Assembly: GCF_020166435.1 (NCBI RefSeq)
Contig: NZ_JAINZP010000020.1
Span: 17,378 to 81,377, forward strand
Direction of reading: 5' to 3'
DNA length: 64,000 nt
Source of the DNA: Pectobacterium versatile
GTDB lineage: Bacteria > Pseudomonadota > Gammaproteobacteria > Enterobacterales > Enterobacteriaceae
Shown here in pieces: positions 42,090-52,289 of this stretch; within the stretch, counting starts at the first letter, position 1; each line of letters opens with the position of its first letter. The notes under the pieces are model-generated. The model was not told the origin of the DNA. It was given only the letters and a program-made list of their open reading frames with translations, and made no database searches. The translations under genes and the position numbers were made by a program.

Positions 42090-44417
42090 TTAGTCCCTTT
42101 CATCCGGCGACAGGCGGCGGCGGCTGAAGAATTTCAGGCCACGCCACAGCAGCCAGGCAACAATAACGACGGTAAGGGTCGATATGATCGCCAGCCAGAC
42201 AGGATGCTGCGCCAAGGCGTGCCAGATACGTTCCCACCACGGCAGGTGACCGACGTAGTAAACGTCGCCGACGCGCAGATTATTGATGCCCGATTCACGG
42301 ATGACGGAAACGGAGCCGAACAGCGAGGCTCTTTTTTCGCTGTCGATCAGCGCGTTGTTGAGCAGCGCATAGCCCTGCGGGCTATCGGCCAGTAGTGCGA
42401 CGACACTACGCTGATCGTGATACGGGGACTGGAAGCCGATAATCGCCGACATCGCGCCGTCACTGCTGACGGTAGTTTTGCTGTCTGGCTTCGCGTCAGA
42501 TTCAGGTGAGCCCATATCTGGGATGACGCTCTGGCGTGTTGGCTCTTTGATCCAGCTTTGCGTTTGCTCGACCAGCAGGTTGATTTTGCTGCTGTCGTGA
42601 AGTTCAGGCGGGATAGCGCCGATCATCAAAATATCGCTGTCCTGCTTGTCTATCTGCGTCCAGTCATCGCTGAGCTGCACCGCCAGCGCCGGGTAGCCGG
42701 TTTGTGCCCCAATGTTGCCGATGGCATTCAGCAGCGCGCTGACCTGAGCCGGTTGTGGCTGCTTGTTCACCAGCACCAGCGTTTGTGACAGGTCAGCCAG
42801 TCGGCTGAACGGGTAGCCAGCATTGGCAAAGGCGCGCAGATCAGGCATTGCCATAAAGTGGCGATAGCCAGAGAAGTTAATCGTCGAATTGCTGTCGATG
42901 ACGGCGTGATTGACGACCGGCGTATAGGTTTCACAGCGGTCGGCGGTGCCGCTGGAAAGCAGCGTGGTGTAGTTGAAATCAAAGCGCAACTGGTTGGTGG
43001 TGCCCAGTTTCAGCGCCGGAATGGACAGGCTCTTGTCGGAATCCCATAGCCCCTGCGTGAGTGGCAGGCGCATCAACAGGGAGTTCTTGTCTTGCTCCGG
43101 CGCCAGCGAGAAGTCCTGTACGAACTGGTTGTTCAGGTTGATGCTCAGGCGCGATCCGTCCTGAATCTGCGGCGCGGTGTAGCGATATTTCAGACGCATA
43201 TCGATGCCCTGACTGCGGATCAGGAACAGGTCAGGCGGCAGGTTCATGGTCAGTGAAATTGGCCGGGGAACAATGCCGTCGGTTTGCAGCTGTTCGTTAT
43301 ATTGCTGCAGTTCGGCGAAGGTCATGGGGCGATCGGTGCGCACCCAGTTTGGTGCATCATACGGCTGGCGTGGGGCGAGCTGTTCGACCTTATCGATAGT
43401 GACGCTTTGCCCACGGAATAGCGCGTTCCCCTGTGCGATGCCCCGCACGGCGGTAAGCAGTTCATTATCATCACGCCCCTGTACCAGCAGTAGCTTCACA
43501 TGAGGATCGTTGGGGTGGCTGATGATAGACACCGTTGGCCCGTTCACGGCGGGGGAATCGCGCAGGAAATCCGGCCGCTTCTCGTTGGTGGCGAACACAA
43601 TACCGTGACTATTCGGCAACTGGTTGAAGAGGGCAGGGAAAGACTGCCCGCGCCATTGTGCTTTGCTGCCAAACCAGGAGGCGAGCACCGCGGCGGCACG
43701 CTGCTGCACCAGATCCGGCTGGCCGGCAAAGACGATGGGCAGCGTTAGCGGGCGGGTATCGCGGCTGTCAAAAAACGGCGCAGGGAACGGCGACAGATCG
43801 TCTTTCAGCGTCAGCTTCTGGAATTGCAGATTGAGCGCGCTGGCTTTGCTGACATCCAGCCACAGGCTGGTGCTGGCTGGGTTTTCGCAGATGTTCTGAT
43901 AATGGCCGACGAACACCAACTGCATGCGGTTAAAATCCGTGATGTAGCGCGGATCGATAGGAATACGCACGCGGTTGGATTTCCCCATCTGCTCTTTGCT
44001 AATCGTGGTGACGCCCATGAGCTCATTGTTCAGGTAAACCTTGATATGTGACTCGGTGGGGATCAGCGCCGGTGACGGGGTAAATTCGAGGTCGAGCGAA
44101 GCCTGCGTGACCACTTCGTCGCTGCGAACGCCAAACTCAATCTGCCCGTCGGGATTGATACCGCGTAGCGCAAAGGTGCCCGGAGCCGGCGCGATCTGTG
44201 CAAACGGCATCACCACGTTACGCACAGCGGCGTTGGCCGGCGGCTGCACCAGCGGAATCGCAGGCATCGTCGTCGCTGGTGTTGCGGTGGCAGCATTGGC
44301 GGGCGGCTGGGTCGTACCCCCTTCGGCCGGTGTTTGTGCGTGCGGCGTGGTGACAGCCTGAGATAATGAGCTGACGCCTAAAGCCAATGCGGTGAACCAG
44401 ATTATTTTTTTCGTCAT
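42090..44417 (-). CDS. bcsB: cellulose synthase regulatory subunit BcsB
   Basis: A 775-residue periplasmic protein with one C-terminal membrane anchor (IISTLTVVIVAWLLWRGLKF) that packs against BcsA. Signal peptide up to about residue 21; a Thr/Ala/Pro-rich linker at 25-60 is followed by alternating jelly-roll and flavodoxin-like domains (FALRGINPDGQIEFGVRSDEVV). BcsB is required for BcsA activity. The gap to bcsA is 74 bp. Confidence 0.96.
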   Translation of the reverse strand: MTKKIIWFTALALGVSSLSQAVTTPHAQTPAEGGTTQPPANAATATPATTMPAIPLVQPPANAAVRNVVMPFAQIAPAPGTFALRGINPDGQIEFGVRSDEVVTQASLDLEFTPSPALIPTESHIKVYLNNELMGVTTISKEQMGKSNRVRIPIDPRYITDFNRMQLVFVGHYQNICENPASTSLWLDVSKASALNLQFQKLTLKDDLSPFPAPFFDSRDTRPLTLPIVFAGQPDLVQQRAAAVLASWFGSKAQWRGQSFPALFNQLPNSHGIVFATNEKRPDFLRDSPAVNGPTVSIISHPNDPHVKLLLVQGRDDNELLTAVRGIAQGNALFRGQSVTIDKVEQLAPRQPYDAPNWVRTDRPMTFAELQQYNEQLQTDGIVPRPISLTMNLPPDLFLIRSQGIDMRLKYRYTAPQIQDGSRLSINLNNQFVQDFSLAPEQDKNSLLMRLPLTQGLWDSDKSLSIPALKLGTTNQLRFDFNYTTLLSSGTADRCETYTPVVNHAVIDSNSTINFSGYRHFMAMPDLRAFANAGYPFSRLADLSQTLVLVNKQPQPAQVSALLNAIGNIGAQTGYPALAVQLSDDWTQIDKQDSDILMIGAIPPELHDSSKINLLVEQTQSWIKEPTRQSVIPDMGSPESDAKPDSKTTVSSDGAMSAIIGFQSPYHDQRSVVALLADSPQGYALLNNALIDSEKRASLFGSVSVIRESGINNLRVGDVYYVGHLPWWERIWHALAQHPVWLAIISTLTVVIVAWLLWRGLKFFSRRRLSPDERD

Positions 44418-44491
44418 CGTGTCATCATCAATGTTAAGGGTCTTTCTCGTTGTCGGGAGAAAGACCGTTGATCACGGCCTGTGAATGGCAA

Positions 44492-47191
44492 TCAAGCCAC
44501 TGTCTTTGCTGTAAACAGGTTCTCTTGTGCAAATCGCGTTTCATGGGCAGACGGCGTCTGGCCCTGATGTACGGTTTTTTCCGGCAGCGCAGCGCCCGGC
44601 AGGTCTGTTACGGGGCGTTTCCCCACATAGCGCGGGATGAATGACACAACCCACACCACGGTGTTGAGGAAGACCAGGATAATGTTGCGTATGACGGGCG
44701 GCGCGTAATCGGCCAGACGCAAGTAGCCGCGAAAGCCGAGAGCCAGCACATCAACCAGACTTTCGACCGGTTTATCCTGCGGGAAGCTGTCTTGCCAGAG
44801 CGCCCAGGTGTCGGCGCGGGCAAACGTACATTGAATGAAATCAATATGCTGGCGAATGGTCAGGTTGGTCATTCGCAGGCCAATCTTGTTGTCGAACGCG
44901 CGGGTGACGCTGAACGGGAAGGCGTACTCCTGCTGACCGCGTTTTAGCAACAGCGAGACGTTGTCCCCGACCTGAAGAATGCCTGATTCGCGGGCTTCAA
45001 CACCCACGCCGCCATCGGAATAGTCGCGCAGCACGCAGGGGAAAAGATGCCCATCGGCACGGAGAATAGCGGCTGACATCGACATCTCTACCCGATGTGC
45101 CTGACGCACCTGCTTGGCTTCTACAGCAACCGCGACGGCTCCGCCTAAAATGGTCATGTTGTACATGACCCAGAGCAGGCTGATGAGCACCGTCATGATC
45201 TCTTCCGGCGGCCCGTAAATCAGTCGCCAGCCGGCATACACCACCCCGGCGATATTCAGCAGCACCAGCACCAGATAAGGCCGCGTAATCACCCAGTCGA
45301 CATGCTGTTCTTCAACCAGCCCACCTTTCGCCGTCACGTTGAACTTCCCTTTATGCGGGTTAAACAAGGCTACGGTGGTGGGGCGGGCGATGTACCACGC
45401 CAGCACAGTTTCATAAATCTCACTCCAGAAAGAGTGACGGTAGCGACCCTGAATACGTGAGTTGGTCAGGCTGGCATGCACCATATGCGGCAACACGTAG
45501 AGCGCGATGGCCAGCGCTGGGGCGAAAATGATGTAGGCGTGCAGCAGCAGAAAGGCCAGCGGCGCCGTCAGGAAGATCAGTCGGGGAATACCAGACAGAA
45601 AGTGCATCATGGCATTGGCATAACACAGCCGCTGCCCGAGCTTCAGCCCTTTGCCGAATAGGGGGTTATCCAACCGGAAGATTTGCACCATGCCGCGCGC
45701 CCAGCGAATACGCTGCCCGATGTGGGCCGACAGGCTCTCGGTCGCCAATCCGGCGGCCTGTGGAATGCGGATATATGCCGAGCTGTAGCCACGGCGATGC
45801 AGGCGCAGCGACGTGTGAGCATCCTCCGTTACCGTTTCGACCGCGATGCCGCCAATTTCATCCAGCGGTTTACGCCGCAGGATGGCGCAGGAACCGCAGA
45901 AGAACGTGGCATCCCACATGTCGTTGCCGTCCTGAACCAGACCGTAGAACAGCGTGCCTTCATTGGGCGTGCGGCGGAAGCGTCCCAGATTGCGTTCGAA
46001 CGGGTCGGGCGAGAAGAAATGGTGCGGCGTTTGTAGCATCGCCAGCTTTTTGTCTTTGAAGAACCAGCCCATGGTCAATTGCAGGAAGGAGCGGGTAGGC
46101 ACGTGGTCGCAGTCAAAAATGGCGACAAACTCGCCTTCCGCCTGTTTCAGGGCGTTGTTGATGTTCCCAGCTTTGGCATGTTCGTGCGTGACGCGGGCGA
46201 TGTAATGGACGCCGACTTCTTCAGCGAAGGCTTTAAATTCGGCGCGCCCGCCGTCATCCAAAATATAAATATTGATCTTATCTTTAGGCCAGTCGATGCC
46301 CAGCGCGGCATACACCGTCGGTTTCACGACGCTCAGCGGCTCATTGTAGGTCGGGATCATGAGATCGACGGTCGGCCACGTTTTACTGTCTTCCGGCAGC
46401 GAAACTGGGTGTCGGTTCAACGGCCAGATTGTCTGGAAATAACCCAGAACCAACACGACCCAGGCATAGGTTTCCGCCGCCAGCAGCAGCAGGCCGCAGA
46501 TCAGGCTCAGCGGATCGTCCCAGTTGAGCGTTTCGGTGTAGCGCCACCACAGATAACGGCAGGAGACGGTGAAAGAAAGGGCGATCATCATGAGCGTCGG
46601 CATGCGTCCCGGCATGTTGCGAACGAGCATGGCGATACCCCACAGCAGCGCCATAAAAATAAACTGAGACAGCAAATCAAACGGCTGTGTGATGCACAGC
46701 AGCGCGAGCGCTGCACACAGCAGGCTCAGTATCACTGTCACCAGCCTTTGTACGTGGCTCGTCTTGGCAAGACGGAACTCACTCTCTTCGCGATCGTCAG
46801 TATTCGCGTGGCTAAAGCGGGTAAACAGCGCTTGCTGCGCGTTCATGTAGCGTTGCCGCCAGCGCGGTAGCGCGGAGAAGATATTGCGGCGTGATATCGG
46901 CAACTGGCCGTTTTTGATGGTCAGCAGCCAAATGCCCTGCGTCAGATAGCGAAGAATATCGGCCGGACGCGGGCGTTGAGGCGAAATGTGTGGGAACCAG
47001 TAGGTTCGCTGCGCGCGAATTTGTTGCCAGCCCTCAGACTCCAGACGCAAGAAGATCCAGCCGAGTATCGCAAATAGCGTGGCGAGAAATGCCGCAAAGG
47101 CGGAGGCTCCCTGCTGACGATAGCCGCGGTAGCGCTGCTGTATCGCCTGTCTGGCGGGCGGAACGAGAAAGAGGCGCAGAATCCCGTTCAT
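44492..47191 (-). CDS. bcsA: cellulose synthase catalytic subunit BcsA
   Basis: An 899-residue inner-membrane GT2 synthase. ATG 47191 (MNGILRLFLVPPARQ) aligns with the E. coli start and has AAGGAAAG upstream; an 81-base longer frame exists. Catalytic motifs in order: DDGGRAEF, FDCDHVPTRS (DxD), TEDAHTSLRL (TED), QRIRWARGM (QxxRW). The C-terminal PilZ domain carries RQAHR (RxxxR) and DYSDGGVG (DxSxxG), so c-di-GMP opens its gating loop. It extrudes the glucan through its own channel. The start overlaps bcsQ (ATGA). Confidence 0.97.
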   Translation of the reverse strand: MNGILRLFLVPPARQAIQQRYRGYRQQGASAFAAFLATLFAILGWIFLRLESEGWQQIRAQRTYWFPHISPQRPRPADILRYLTQGIWLLTIKNGQLPISRRNIFSALPRWRQRYMNAQQALFTRFSHANTDDREESEFRLAKTSHVQRLVTVILSLLCAALALLCITQPFDLLSQFIFMALLWGIAMLVRNMPGRMPTLMMIALSFTVSCRYLWWRYTETLNWDDPLSLICGLLLLAAETYAWVVLVLGYFQTIWPLNRHPVSLPEDSKTWPTVDLMIPTYNEPLSVVKPTVYAALGIDWPKDKINIYILDDGGRAEFKAFAEEVGVHYIARVTHEHAKAGNINNALKQAEGEFVAIFDCDHVPTRSFLQLTMGWFFKDKKLAMLQTPHHFFSPDPFERNLGRFRRTPNEGTLFYGLVQDGNDMWDATFFCGSCAILRRKPLDEIGGIAVETVTEDAHTSLRLHRRGYSSAYIRIPQAAGLATESLSAHIGQRIRWARGMVQIFRLDNPLFGKGLKLGQRLCYANAMMHFLSGIPRLIFLTAPLAFLLLHAYIIFAPALAIALYVLPHMVHASLTNSRIQGRYRHSFWSEIYETVLAWYIARPTTVALFNPHKGKFNVTAKGGLVEEQHVDWVITRPYLVLVLLNIAGVVYAGWRLIYGPPEEIMTVLISLLWVMYNMTILGGAVAVAVEAKQVRQAHRVEMSMSAAILRADGHLFPCVLRDYSDGGVGVEARESGILQVGDNVSLLLKRGQQEYAFPFSVTRAFDNKIGLRMTNLTIRQHIDFIQCTFARADTWALWQDSFPQDKPVESLVDVLALGFRGYLRLADYAPPVIRNIILVFLNTVVWVVSFIPRYVGKRPVTDLPGAALPEKTVHQGQTPSAHETRFAQENLFTAKTVA

Positions 47192-47925
47192 ACGCCACTT
47201 TCCTTCACGTGAATCAGGCACCAGTTTGCCAGCGTCATGATCTCTTCTGCTGCCACGCTGTCTGGGCGGCATTCGCCCAGCGGCTGTTTCAGCATCAGCG
47301 ATTCTGCCAAGGCTTCGTCACGGTGTACCACCAGCGGCAGCAGGTGTGACAGCGTGTGCAGCCAGAGCTGGTGTAAATCCTGCTGGAGCGTGCTGAGAGT
47401 AGAAAATTGATTAACCAGAAAATGGCACTGACGCGGCAACGCCTGCTGATGTAACCGTAAATGGCAGTTGGCATCGGCCACCACCACCTGAAAAACGGTA
47501 TTCGCGGTGGCCAATGCCTGCCGCGTGAGCGGGCTGTTGTCCGCTGGTACATCGATCAGTATCCAACGGTGCCGGCCTGCCGCGTTGAGCTGCGCCAGAT
47601 TGTTTTGCCAGAGTGCGGGGTGCTGGTGGTAATGCTGTTGAAGCGTCGCGACTTCCTGCGTGTTCAGGCGACCAAACGGCAGAAAATCCAGTCCGGGGAG
47701 ATACTGCATGGCACCGGTTTGCCACGGTGCGCTATCGGCTTCTGCCCGTGCCCAGCCGCGGCACTGTTCAAACGGCATATTAAAATTAATACGCAGCAAA
47801 TTATCCGGCGAAAAATCAATCACCAGCGCGGATTCACCCAGCCGTTGGAAGGCCCATCCCAGTGCGGCGGCGATCGAGGTAGTGCCTACGCCTCCACGGA
47901 TTCCCTGCAATGCAATCACGGGCAT
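47188..47925 (-). CDS. bcsQ: cellulose biosynthesis protein BcsQ (MinD-like ATPase)
   Basis: A 245-residue SIMIBI ATPase. The P-loop region is RGGVGTTSIAAALGWAF, with Thr replacing the usual Lys of GGVGKT, as also in E. coli BcsQ. Further motifs: VIDFSPDNLLRINFNMPF, WILIDVPADNSPLT. It assists assembly and polar placement of the synthase with BcsR. 2 bp after bcsR; overlaps bcsA by 4 bases. Confidence 0.95.
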   Translation of the reverse strand: MPVIALQGIRGGVGTTSIAAALGWAFQRLGESALVIDFSPDNLLRINFNMPFEQCRGWARAEADSAPWQTGAMQYLPGLDFLPFGRLNTQEVATLQQHYHQHPALWQNNLAQLNAAGRHRWILIDVPADNSPLTRQALATANTVFQVVVADANCHLRLHQQALPRQCHFLVNQFSTLSTLQQDLHQLWLHTLSHLLPLVVHRDEALAESLMLKQPLGECRPDSVAAEEIMTLANWCLIHVKESGV

Positions 47926-47927
47926 CG

Positions 47928-48134
47928 TCAGTCGCTCCTGGCCGGTTCTTTTAATTCATCGAGCAACGGCCAGCGAGCCATCATTTGGCTGAGACGCGCC
48001 TGACGGGCGATATCGATATAGTTTATTTCAGGTAAAGAAAAAGCCTGACTGAGAACCCGTAGATCGTCGTCGGTTCTTGCATTTTCGGTTAAATCGGCGT
48101 GCGCGCTAGTATCACGAGTCGGTTCGTTATTCAT
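47928..48134 (-). CDS. bcsR: cellulose biosynthesis protein BcsR
   Basis: A 68-residue protein whose C-terminal half (LRVLSQAFSLPEINYIDIAR, ARWPLLDELKE) is the conserved BcsR signature. ATG 48134 (MNNEPTRDTS) matches the E. coli start and has AGAGG upstream; an ATG 11 codons earlier is possible. First gene of the minus-strand operon, divergent from bcsE. It stabilises BcsQ and regulates synthase assembly. Confidence 0.92.
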   Translation of the reverse strand: MNNEPTRDTSAHADLTENARTDDDLRVLSQAFSLPEINYIDIARQARLSQMMARWPLLDELKEPARSD

Positions 48135-48474
48135 CCCATGCCTCTGAAATAGGCTATCCATTATCATTGAGATCGATAAAGGGAAAACATCCGAATAGCA
48201 GATGTGGTGCGTCTTTTACTGCCCCCAGAACAGACAGTCTGGCAGATGAAGGGTTACGCCTCTGCTGTCTTTAATAAGGGGTCAGGTGTGCCCGTTAACT
48301 ATAGCAATGAATTGATGATTGCAATGTGCATAGGAAAAAATAGTAACCGGTGGTTTATCAAGGGATAGGAATAATTTATAGCGCACAGTTGTGATCCCTC
48401 GGGGGACTGCTAGAGTTTATTTTGACTGTGTTATTAAGGTGGAACACTGCCATTAACGGAAAAGAAATCAGTCT
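48135..48474. other. divergent bcsR/bcsE intergenic region
   Basis: 340 bp without a gene between the two divergent bcs operons. It must contain both promoters, but I see no clear operator. The part next to bcsE is AT-rich; no repeat is recognised. Confidence 0.6.
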
Positions 48475-50079
48475 ATGAAGCAGAACTTTTCATTAGGTAT
48501 TCATCACCTATGGGATGAGCTGGCTACGCTCCAGCAGGCCGGCTTTTATTGGGTGAATATTGACCGACAGGTTGATGCCGCATTATTTTGCCAACAAGTC
48601 ATACACAGCCAAAATAACGACGCGAGAGTGGCGCTAATCGGCTGTGGGGAAAGATCTGATCCTCTTCTGACAGCATTGTTTACGACAGAAAATAATACTA
48701 CCGAAAAAAAACAATTATCTTGCTATGCACTGCCGGAAAATAAAGCCGCGTTGCTGAATTTAACCGATGATTTAATGCGTGCATTGCGCCCCAAAAACCG
48801 TCTATTGGTGCTTTATGCTCCGGCCAGCCTGTGGCGGGATATCTCGCCGGAAAGGCTCCAGCGTTGGGTGGATGATACGGCGGCATGGCTGCATCAACGC
48901 CAGTGTACGCTGGTCGTTATCAGCCACAGCAGCGGCGTAACGCGCTTGAGGAATATGCTGATTTCTCAACATCGCGGGCTCTATGGCTTAGCTAGCCTGC
49001 AATGGCAACAGGATCGCGCGCAGTATCTGGTGTCATGGTGGGCAACGGAAAGAGGCGTGCGAGCGAATAAGGTGCAGATGCTGCAATCCGACAGTGACGG
49101 GTGGCACATGCTGAAGGAAGAGGAGCTAACCCTCACGCCGTCTCTGGATGATGATGGGCTGTTCCTGATGGAAAAGAGCGTGATGGAGGGTGCTCCTGCG
49201 CTGTCAGAAAACTGGCAGCTACTGGACGACAACGCCATTTTGGTACAAACCGGCATGCTGACGAACTCGGCTACCCTCGTTTTTGCGCTCAATCAAACCA
49301 GCCAGGTCGATACGCTCGTCAAACAGGTTCATAGCCTGCGGCGGCAGCGCGGTGAATTACTGAAGATTGTGGTGCGAGAAATGAAGCCTTGTCTGCGCGC
49401 CAGCGACGAGCGCCTGTTATTGGCATGTGGCGCGAATAGTATTGTCTCGCATTCAGAGCCGCTATCCCGTTTCCTGACGCGGATTGAAAGCGTGCAGGGG
49501 CAGCGCTTTACCAAGCATGTTCCTGTCGATGTCGAGGTCTTGCTGACCACCATGCGACCGCTACAGATTAAGGGCTACCAGCCTCCTGAGACATTTCGGC
49601 AGTCTGTGAAGATGTTGATTGATAGCACGCTGATGCCAGAAGGCAGCAAGGGTGTGCTAGTCGCATTGCGCCCCGTGCCGGGCGTGCGGGCGGCGCAGGC
49701 GTTGACGCTGTGCACGCTGCGACGCTTTGGTGATGTCGTCACGATCGCGCAGGGTCGCCTGTTTTTATTCCTGTCCAACTGCCGTCTGAATGAGCTGGAT
49801 ATCGCGCTGAAATCTATTTTCCGTCTGCCGGTGGATGAAGCGTTCAGTAATCGGATTGTTTGGTCACAAGACCTACAGATTCTGGCAGAAGTTAAATCGC
49901 TGGTGCAGGACGATACGCTGGTGCAGGAGCGGCAGATTAACGATTATGTTCACTTGCAGCAGGCCGAATCGGCGCCGCATAGCCAGACGCCGCGGCGTGA
50001 ACCTGTTGCTATTAATTTACTGGAGCCTGATCTATTGGGTTCCAATTTACGGGCCCGCGCACCGGGAGAACCATCATGA
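48475..50079 (+). CDS. bcsE: c-di-GMP-binding cellulose regulator BcsE
   Basis: A 534-residue cytosolic protein, GIL-type. The N-terminal part is a degenerate P-loop/receiver-like module (HHLWDELATLQQAGFYWVNI, LLVLYAPASLWRDI). The C-terminal degenerate GGDEF-like domain keeps an RxGD I-site (TLRRFGDVVTI, about residues 415-420) that binds c-di-GMP. It recruits and tunes the synthase. It overlaps bcsF by 4 bases (ATGA). Confidence 0.95.
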   Translation: MKQNFSLGIHHLWDELATLQQAGFYWVNIDRQVDAALFCQQVIHSQNNDARVALIGCGERSDPLLTALFTTENNTTEKKQLSCYALPENKAALLNLTDDLMRALRPKNRLLVLYAPASLWRDISPERLQRWVDDTAAWLHQRQCTLVVISHSSGVTRLRNMLISQHRGLYGLASLQWQQDRAQYLVSWWATERGVRANKVQMLQSDSDGWHMLKEEELTLTPSLDDDGLFLMEKSVMEGAPALSENWQLLDDNAILVQTGMLTNSATLVFALNQTSQVDTLVKQVHSLRRQRGELLKIVVREMKPCLRASDERLLLACGANSIVSHSEPLSRFLTRIESVQGQRFTKHVPVDVEVLLTTMRPLQIKGYQPPETFRQSVKMLIDSTLMPEGSKGVLVALRPVPGVRAAQALTLCTLRRFGDVVTIAQGRLFLFLSNCRLNELDIALKSIFRLPVDEAFSNRIVWSQDLQILAEVKSLVQDDTLVQERQINDYVHLQQAESAPHSQTPRREPVAINLLEPDLLGSNLRARAPGEPS

Positions 50080-50294
50080 ACCTGATTGATATCGTTCAAC
50101 TGGTGTTATTGAGCGCGGTCATCTTCTTTACGCTTGGCTATCTGGCGCACCGTGTGATTCCCCACTGGCTTCAATACTGGAAAAACAGGCTATTGTCGCC
50201 GCGCTACCTGAAGCCTGCGAGTGTCTGGATGCGTAGTGCTTCTTCAACAAAGACGGTCTCAACCCAGCCGACTTCAGCAGAGACTAAAAAATAA
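50076..50294 (+). CDS. bcsF: BcsF, single-span membrane protein
   Basis: A 72-residue protein: MNLIDIVQLVLLSAVIFFTL is the membrane helix, followed by GYLAHRVIPHWLQYWKNR and a Ser/Thr-rich tail. BcsF anchors BcsE at the membrane and links it to BcsG. Coupled to bcsE by ATGA; one base separates its stop from the bcsG start. Confidence 0.93.
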   Translation: MNLIDIVQLVLLSAVIFFTLGYLAHRVIPHWLQYWKNRLLSPRYLKPASVWMRSASSTKTVSTQPTSAETKK

Positions 50295-50295
50295 A

Positions 50296-51954
50296 ATGGA
50301 CGACAAATCACGTAAGCAGCAACCGCATACGCAACAACAGCAGAATGTCTGGCGCTACTGGTGTGGGCTCGGTGCCTGGAATGTGTATTTTCTGCTGAAA
50401 TTTGCCCTGTTATGGTTTGGCTACCTGAATTTTCATCCGCTGCTTAATCTGGTCTTTCTGGCGTTTTTGCTGTTCCCGATTCCCAACGTTACGCTGCACC
50501 GCTGGCGTCATATTATTGCCATTCCGCTCGGTATCGGGCTGTTTTACCACGATACCTGGCTGCCGGGCATCAACAGTATTCTCAGTCAGGGGTCGCAGGT
50601 TGCGGGCTTTAGCGCAGCCTATTTGCTGGAGCTGTTCAATCGCTTTATTAACTGGCAAATGGTCGGGGCGGCGGCGGTCATTATCGTGGCCTATCTGTTC
50701 TTCGCGCAGTGGATTCGTATTACGGTGTTTACCGTGGCGGCGCTGGCGTGGTTAAACATCGTCAATCTGGCGGGCCCGGCAGTGTCGCTGATGCCTGCGG
50801 TATCGACGGCAGCCTCTTCGACGGCGGCTTCCCCGGCTGGCGGAGACGCAGCGCTGCCCGAGGCCACCTTACCGCCAACGAATGCCAATCTCACGGCTTA
50901 TCTGAACCAGTTTTATACGCGAGAAAGAGCGCGAACCACGACGTTCCCGGCTACGCTGCCGCAGGATGCCCAGCCTTTTGACCTGCTGATTATCAATATC
51001 TGTTCGCTGTCGTGGTCGGATCTGGAAGTGGTGCAGTTGGAAAACCATCCGCTGTGGAAGAAGTTCGATATCCTGTTCCGTGAGTTTAACTCTGGCACTG
51101 CTTATAGCGGGCCGGCGTCCATTCGCCTGCTGCGGGCAAGCTGTGGTCAACAATCCCACACCGATTTGTACCAGCCGGTGAACCAGCAGTGTTACCTGTT
51201 CAGTAATTTGGTGAAGCTGGGCTTTGAAGAACAACTGATGCTCGACCATTCCGGCGTCTTTGGGAATTACCTGCGTGAGGTGCGTGAAGAGGGCGATATT
51301 CAGATCCCGATGATGTCGCAGGAGGGCATTAGCCACCAGATTACGTCGTTCGACGGTCAGCCGATTTATAACGATCTGGAGCTGTTAAATCGCTGGTTGG
51401 GCGAACGGGATAAAGCGACGACGACGCGTAACGCGACCTTCTTTAACCTGATTCCGCTCCATGATGGTAACCGTTTTGTGGGCACGAACCAGTCGGCAGA
51501 CTATGCGCCACGGGCGAAGACTCTGTTTGACCAACTGGACGCTTTTTTTGATGAGTTGCAAAAATCCGGCCGCAAAGTCATGGTAATTGTGGTGCCTGAG
51601 CACGGTGCGGCGCTGGCTGGGGATAAAATGCAAATGTCCGGCCTGCGCGATATTCCTAGCCCGAGCATCACGCATATTCCTGTCGGCGTGAAACTGTTTG
51701 GCCTACAGGCACCGCATCAGGGCGACGCGCTGGAGATTACGTCTCCGAGCAGCTATCTGGCGATTTCAGAACTGGTGGCTCGGATGGTGGACGGCAAAGT
51801 GTTCACCGCGCCTTCTGTCGACTGGCAAACGCTGACGAGCGCACTGCCGCAAACGGAAGCGATCTCGGAAAATGAGAACGCTATCGTGATGCAATATCAG
51901 GGAAAACCGTACATTCGCCTGAACGGCGGAGACTGGGTACCTTACCCGCAATAA
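50296..51954 (+). CDS. bcsG: cellulose phosphoethanolamine transferase BcsG
   Basis: A 552-residue inner-membrane enzyme. ATG 50296 (MDDKSRKQQPHTQ) follows the bcsF stop directly. It has several N-terminal membrane spans (about residues 20-160), a Ser/Ala-rich linker, then a periplasmic alkaline-phosphatase-fold domain: FDLLIINICSLSWSD, SGTAYSGPASIRLLRASCGQ (nucleophile Ser region), VIVVPEHGAAL and SITHIPVGVKLFG (metal ligands). It adds phosphoethanolamine from lipids to cellulose. Third gene of bcsEFG. Confidence 0.95.
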   Translation: MDDKSRKQQPHTQQQQNVWRYWCGLGAWNVYFLLKFALLWFGYLNFHPLLNLVFLAFLLFPIPNVTLHRWRHIIAIPLGIGLFYHDTWLPGINSILSQGSQVAGFSAAYLLELFNRFINWQMVGAAAVIIVAYLFFAQWIRITVFTVAALAWLNIVNLAGPAVSLMPAVSTAASSTAASPAGGDAALPEATLPPTNANLTAYLNQFYTRERARTTTFPATLPQDAQPFDLLIINICSLSWSDLEVVQLENHPLWKKFDILFREFNSGTAYSGPASIRLLRASCGQQSHTDLYQPVNQQCYLFSNLVKLGFEEQLMLDHSGVFGNYLREVREEGDIQIPMMSQEGISHQITSFDGQPIYNDLELLNRWLGERDKATTTRNATFFNLIPLHDGNRFVGTNQSADYAPRAKTLFDQLDAFFDELQKSGRKVMVIVVPEHGAALAGDKMQMSGLRDIPSPSITHIPVGVKLFGLQAPHQGDALEITSPSSYLAISELVARMVDGKVFTAPSVDWQTLTSALPQTEAISENENAIVMQYQGKPYIRLNGGDWVPYPQ

Positions 51955-51971
51955 CGTCATCCCATCATGTT

Positions 51972-51998
51972 ATCGGGCAGGTGAGAATCCTGCCCGAT
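51972..51998 (+). terminator. hairpin after bcsG
   Basis: ATCGGGCAGG-TGAGAAT-CCTGCCCGAT, a perfect 10-bp stem 17 bp past the bcsG stop. The U-tract is weak (TCCCC). The rest of 51999-52289 is a promoter-type gap before the next gene, with no gene seen. Confidence 0.6.
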
Positions 51999-52289
51999 TC
52001 CCCAGTCTGCTCCCCGAATGACCGCGCTAGCTTATGCAGGGGATATTCCCTATCCTGAGGCCGCGTTACCGCTGTTGCCGAAGGTAGCCTAGGATTAAGA
52101 TGAAATCCCCCGAACATCAGCAGAAAACAGCGTTAAGGCGGCGATAAGCTGCCTTATACTACTTGCCGCGTGTAAATCGTGTTGCTGTGTGTAACGCGTG
52201 CGCATTTTTCGCGCTGTATATTGCTCACCTGTTTGTGGTTTGGTGGGCCAGGTATTCAGGTCTGCATAACAGGTTGACGGAGAAAGCGC

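Noticed and set aside
46079..46870. 263-codon plus-strand frame opposite bcsA
   Set aside because: Antisense shadow of the conserved catalytic region of BcsA; no recognisable protein features.
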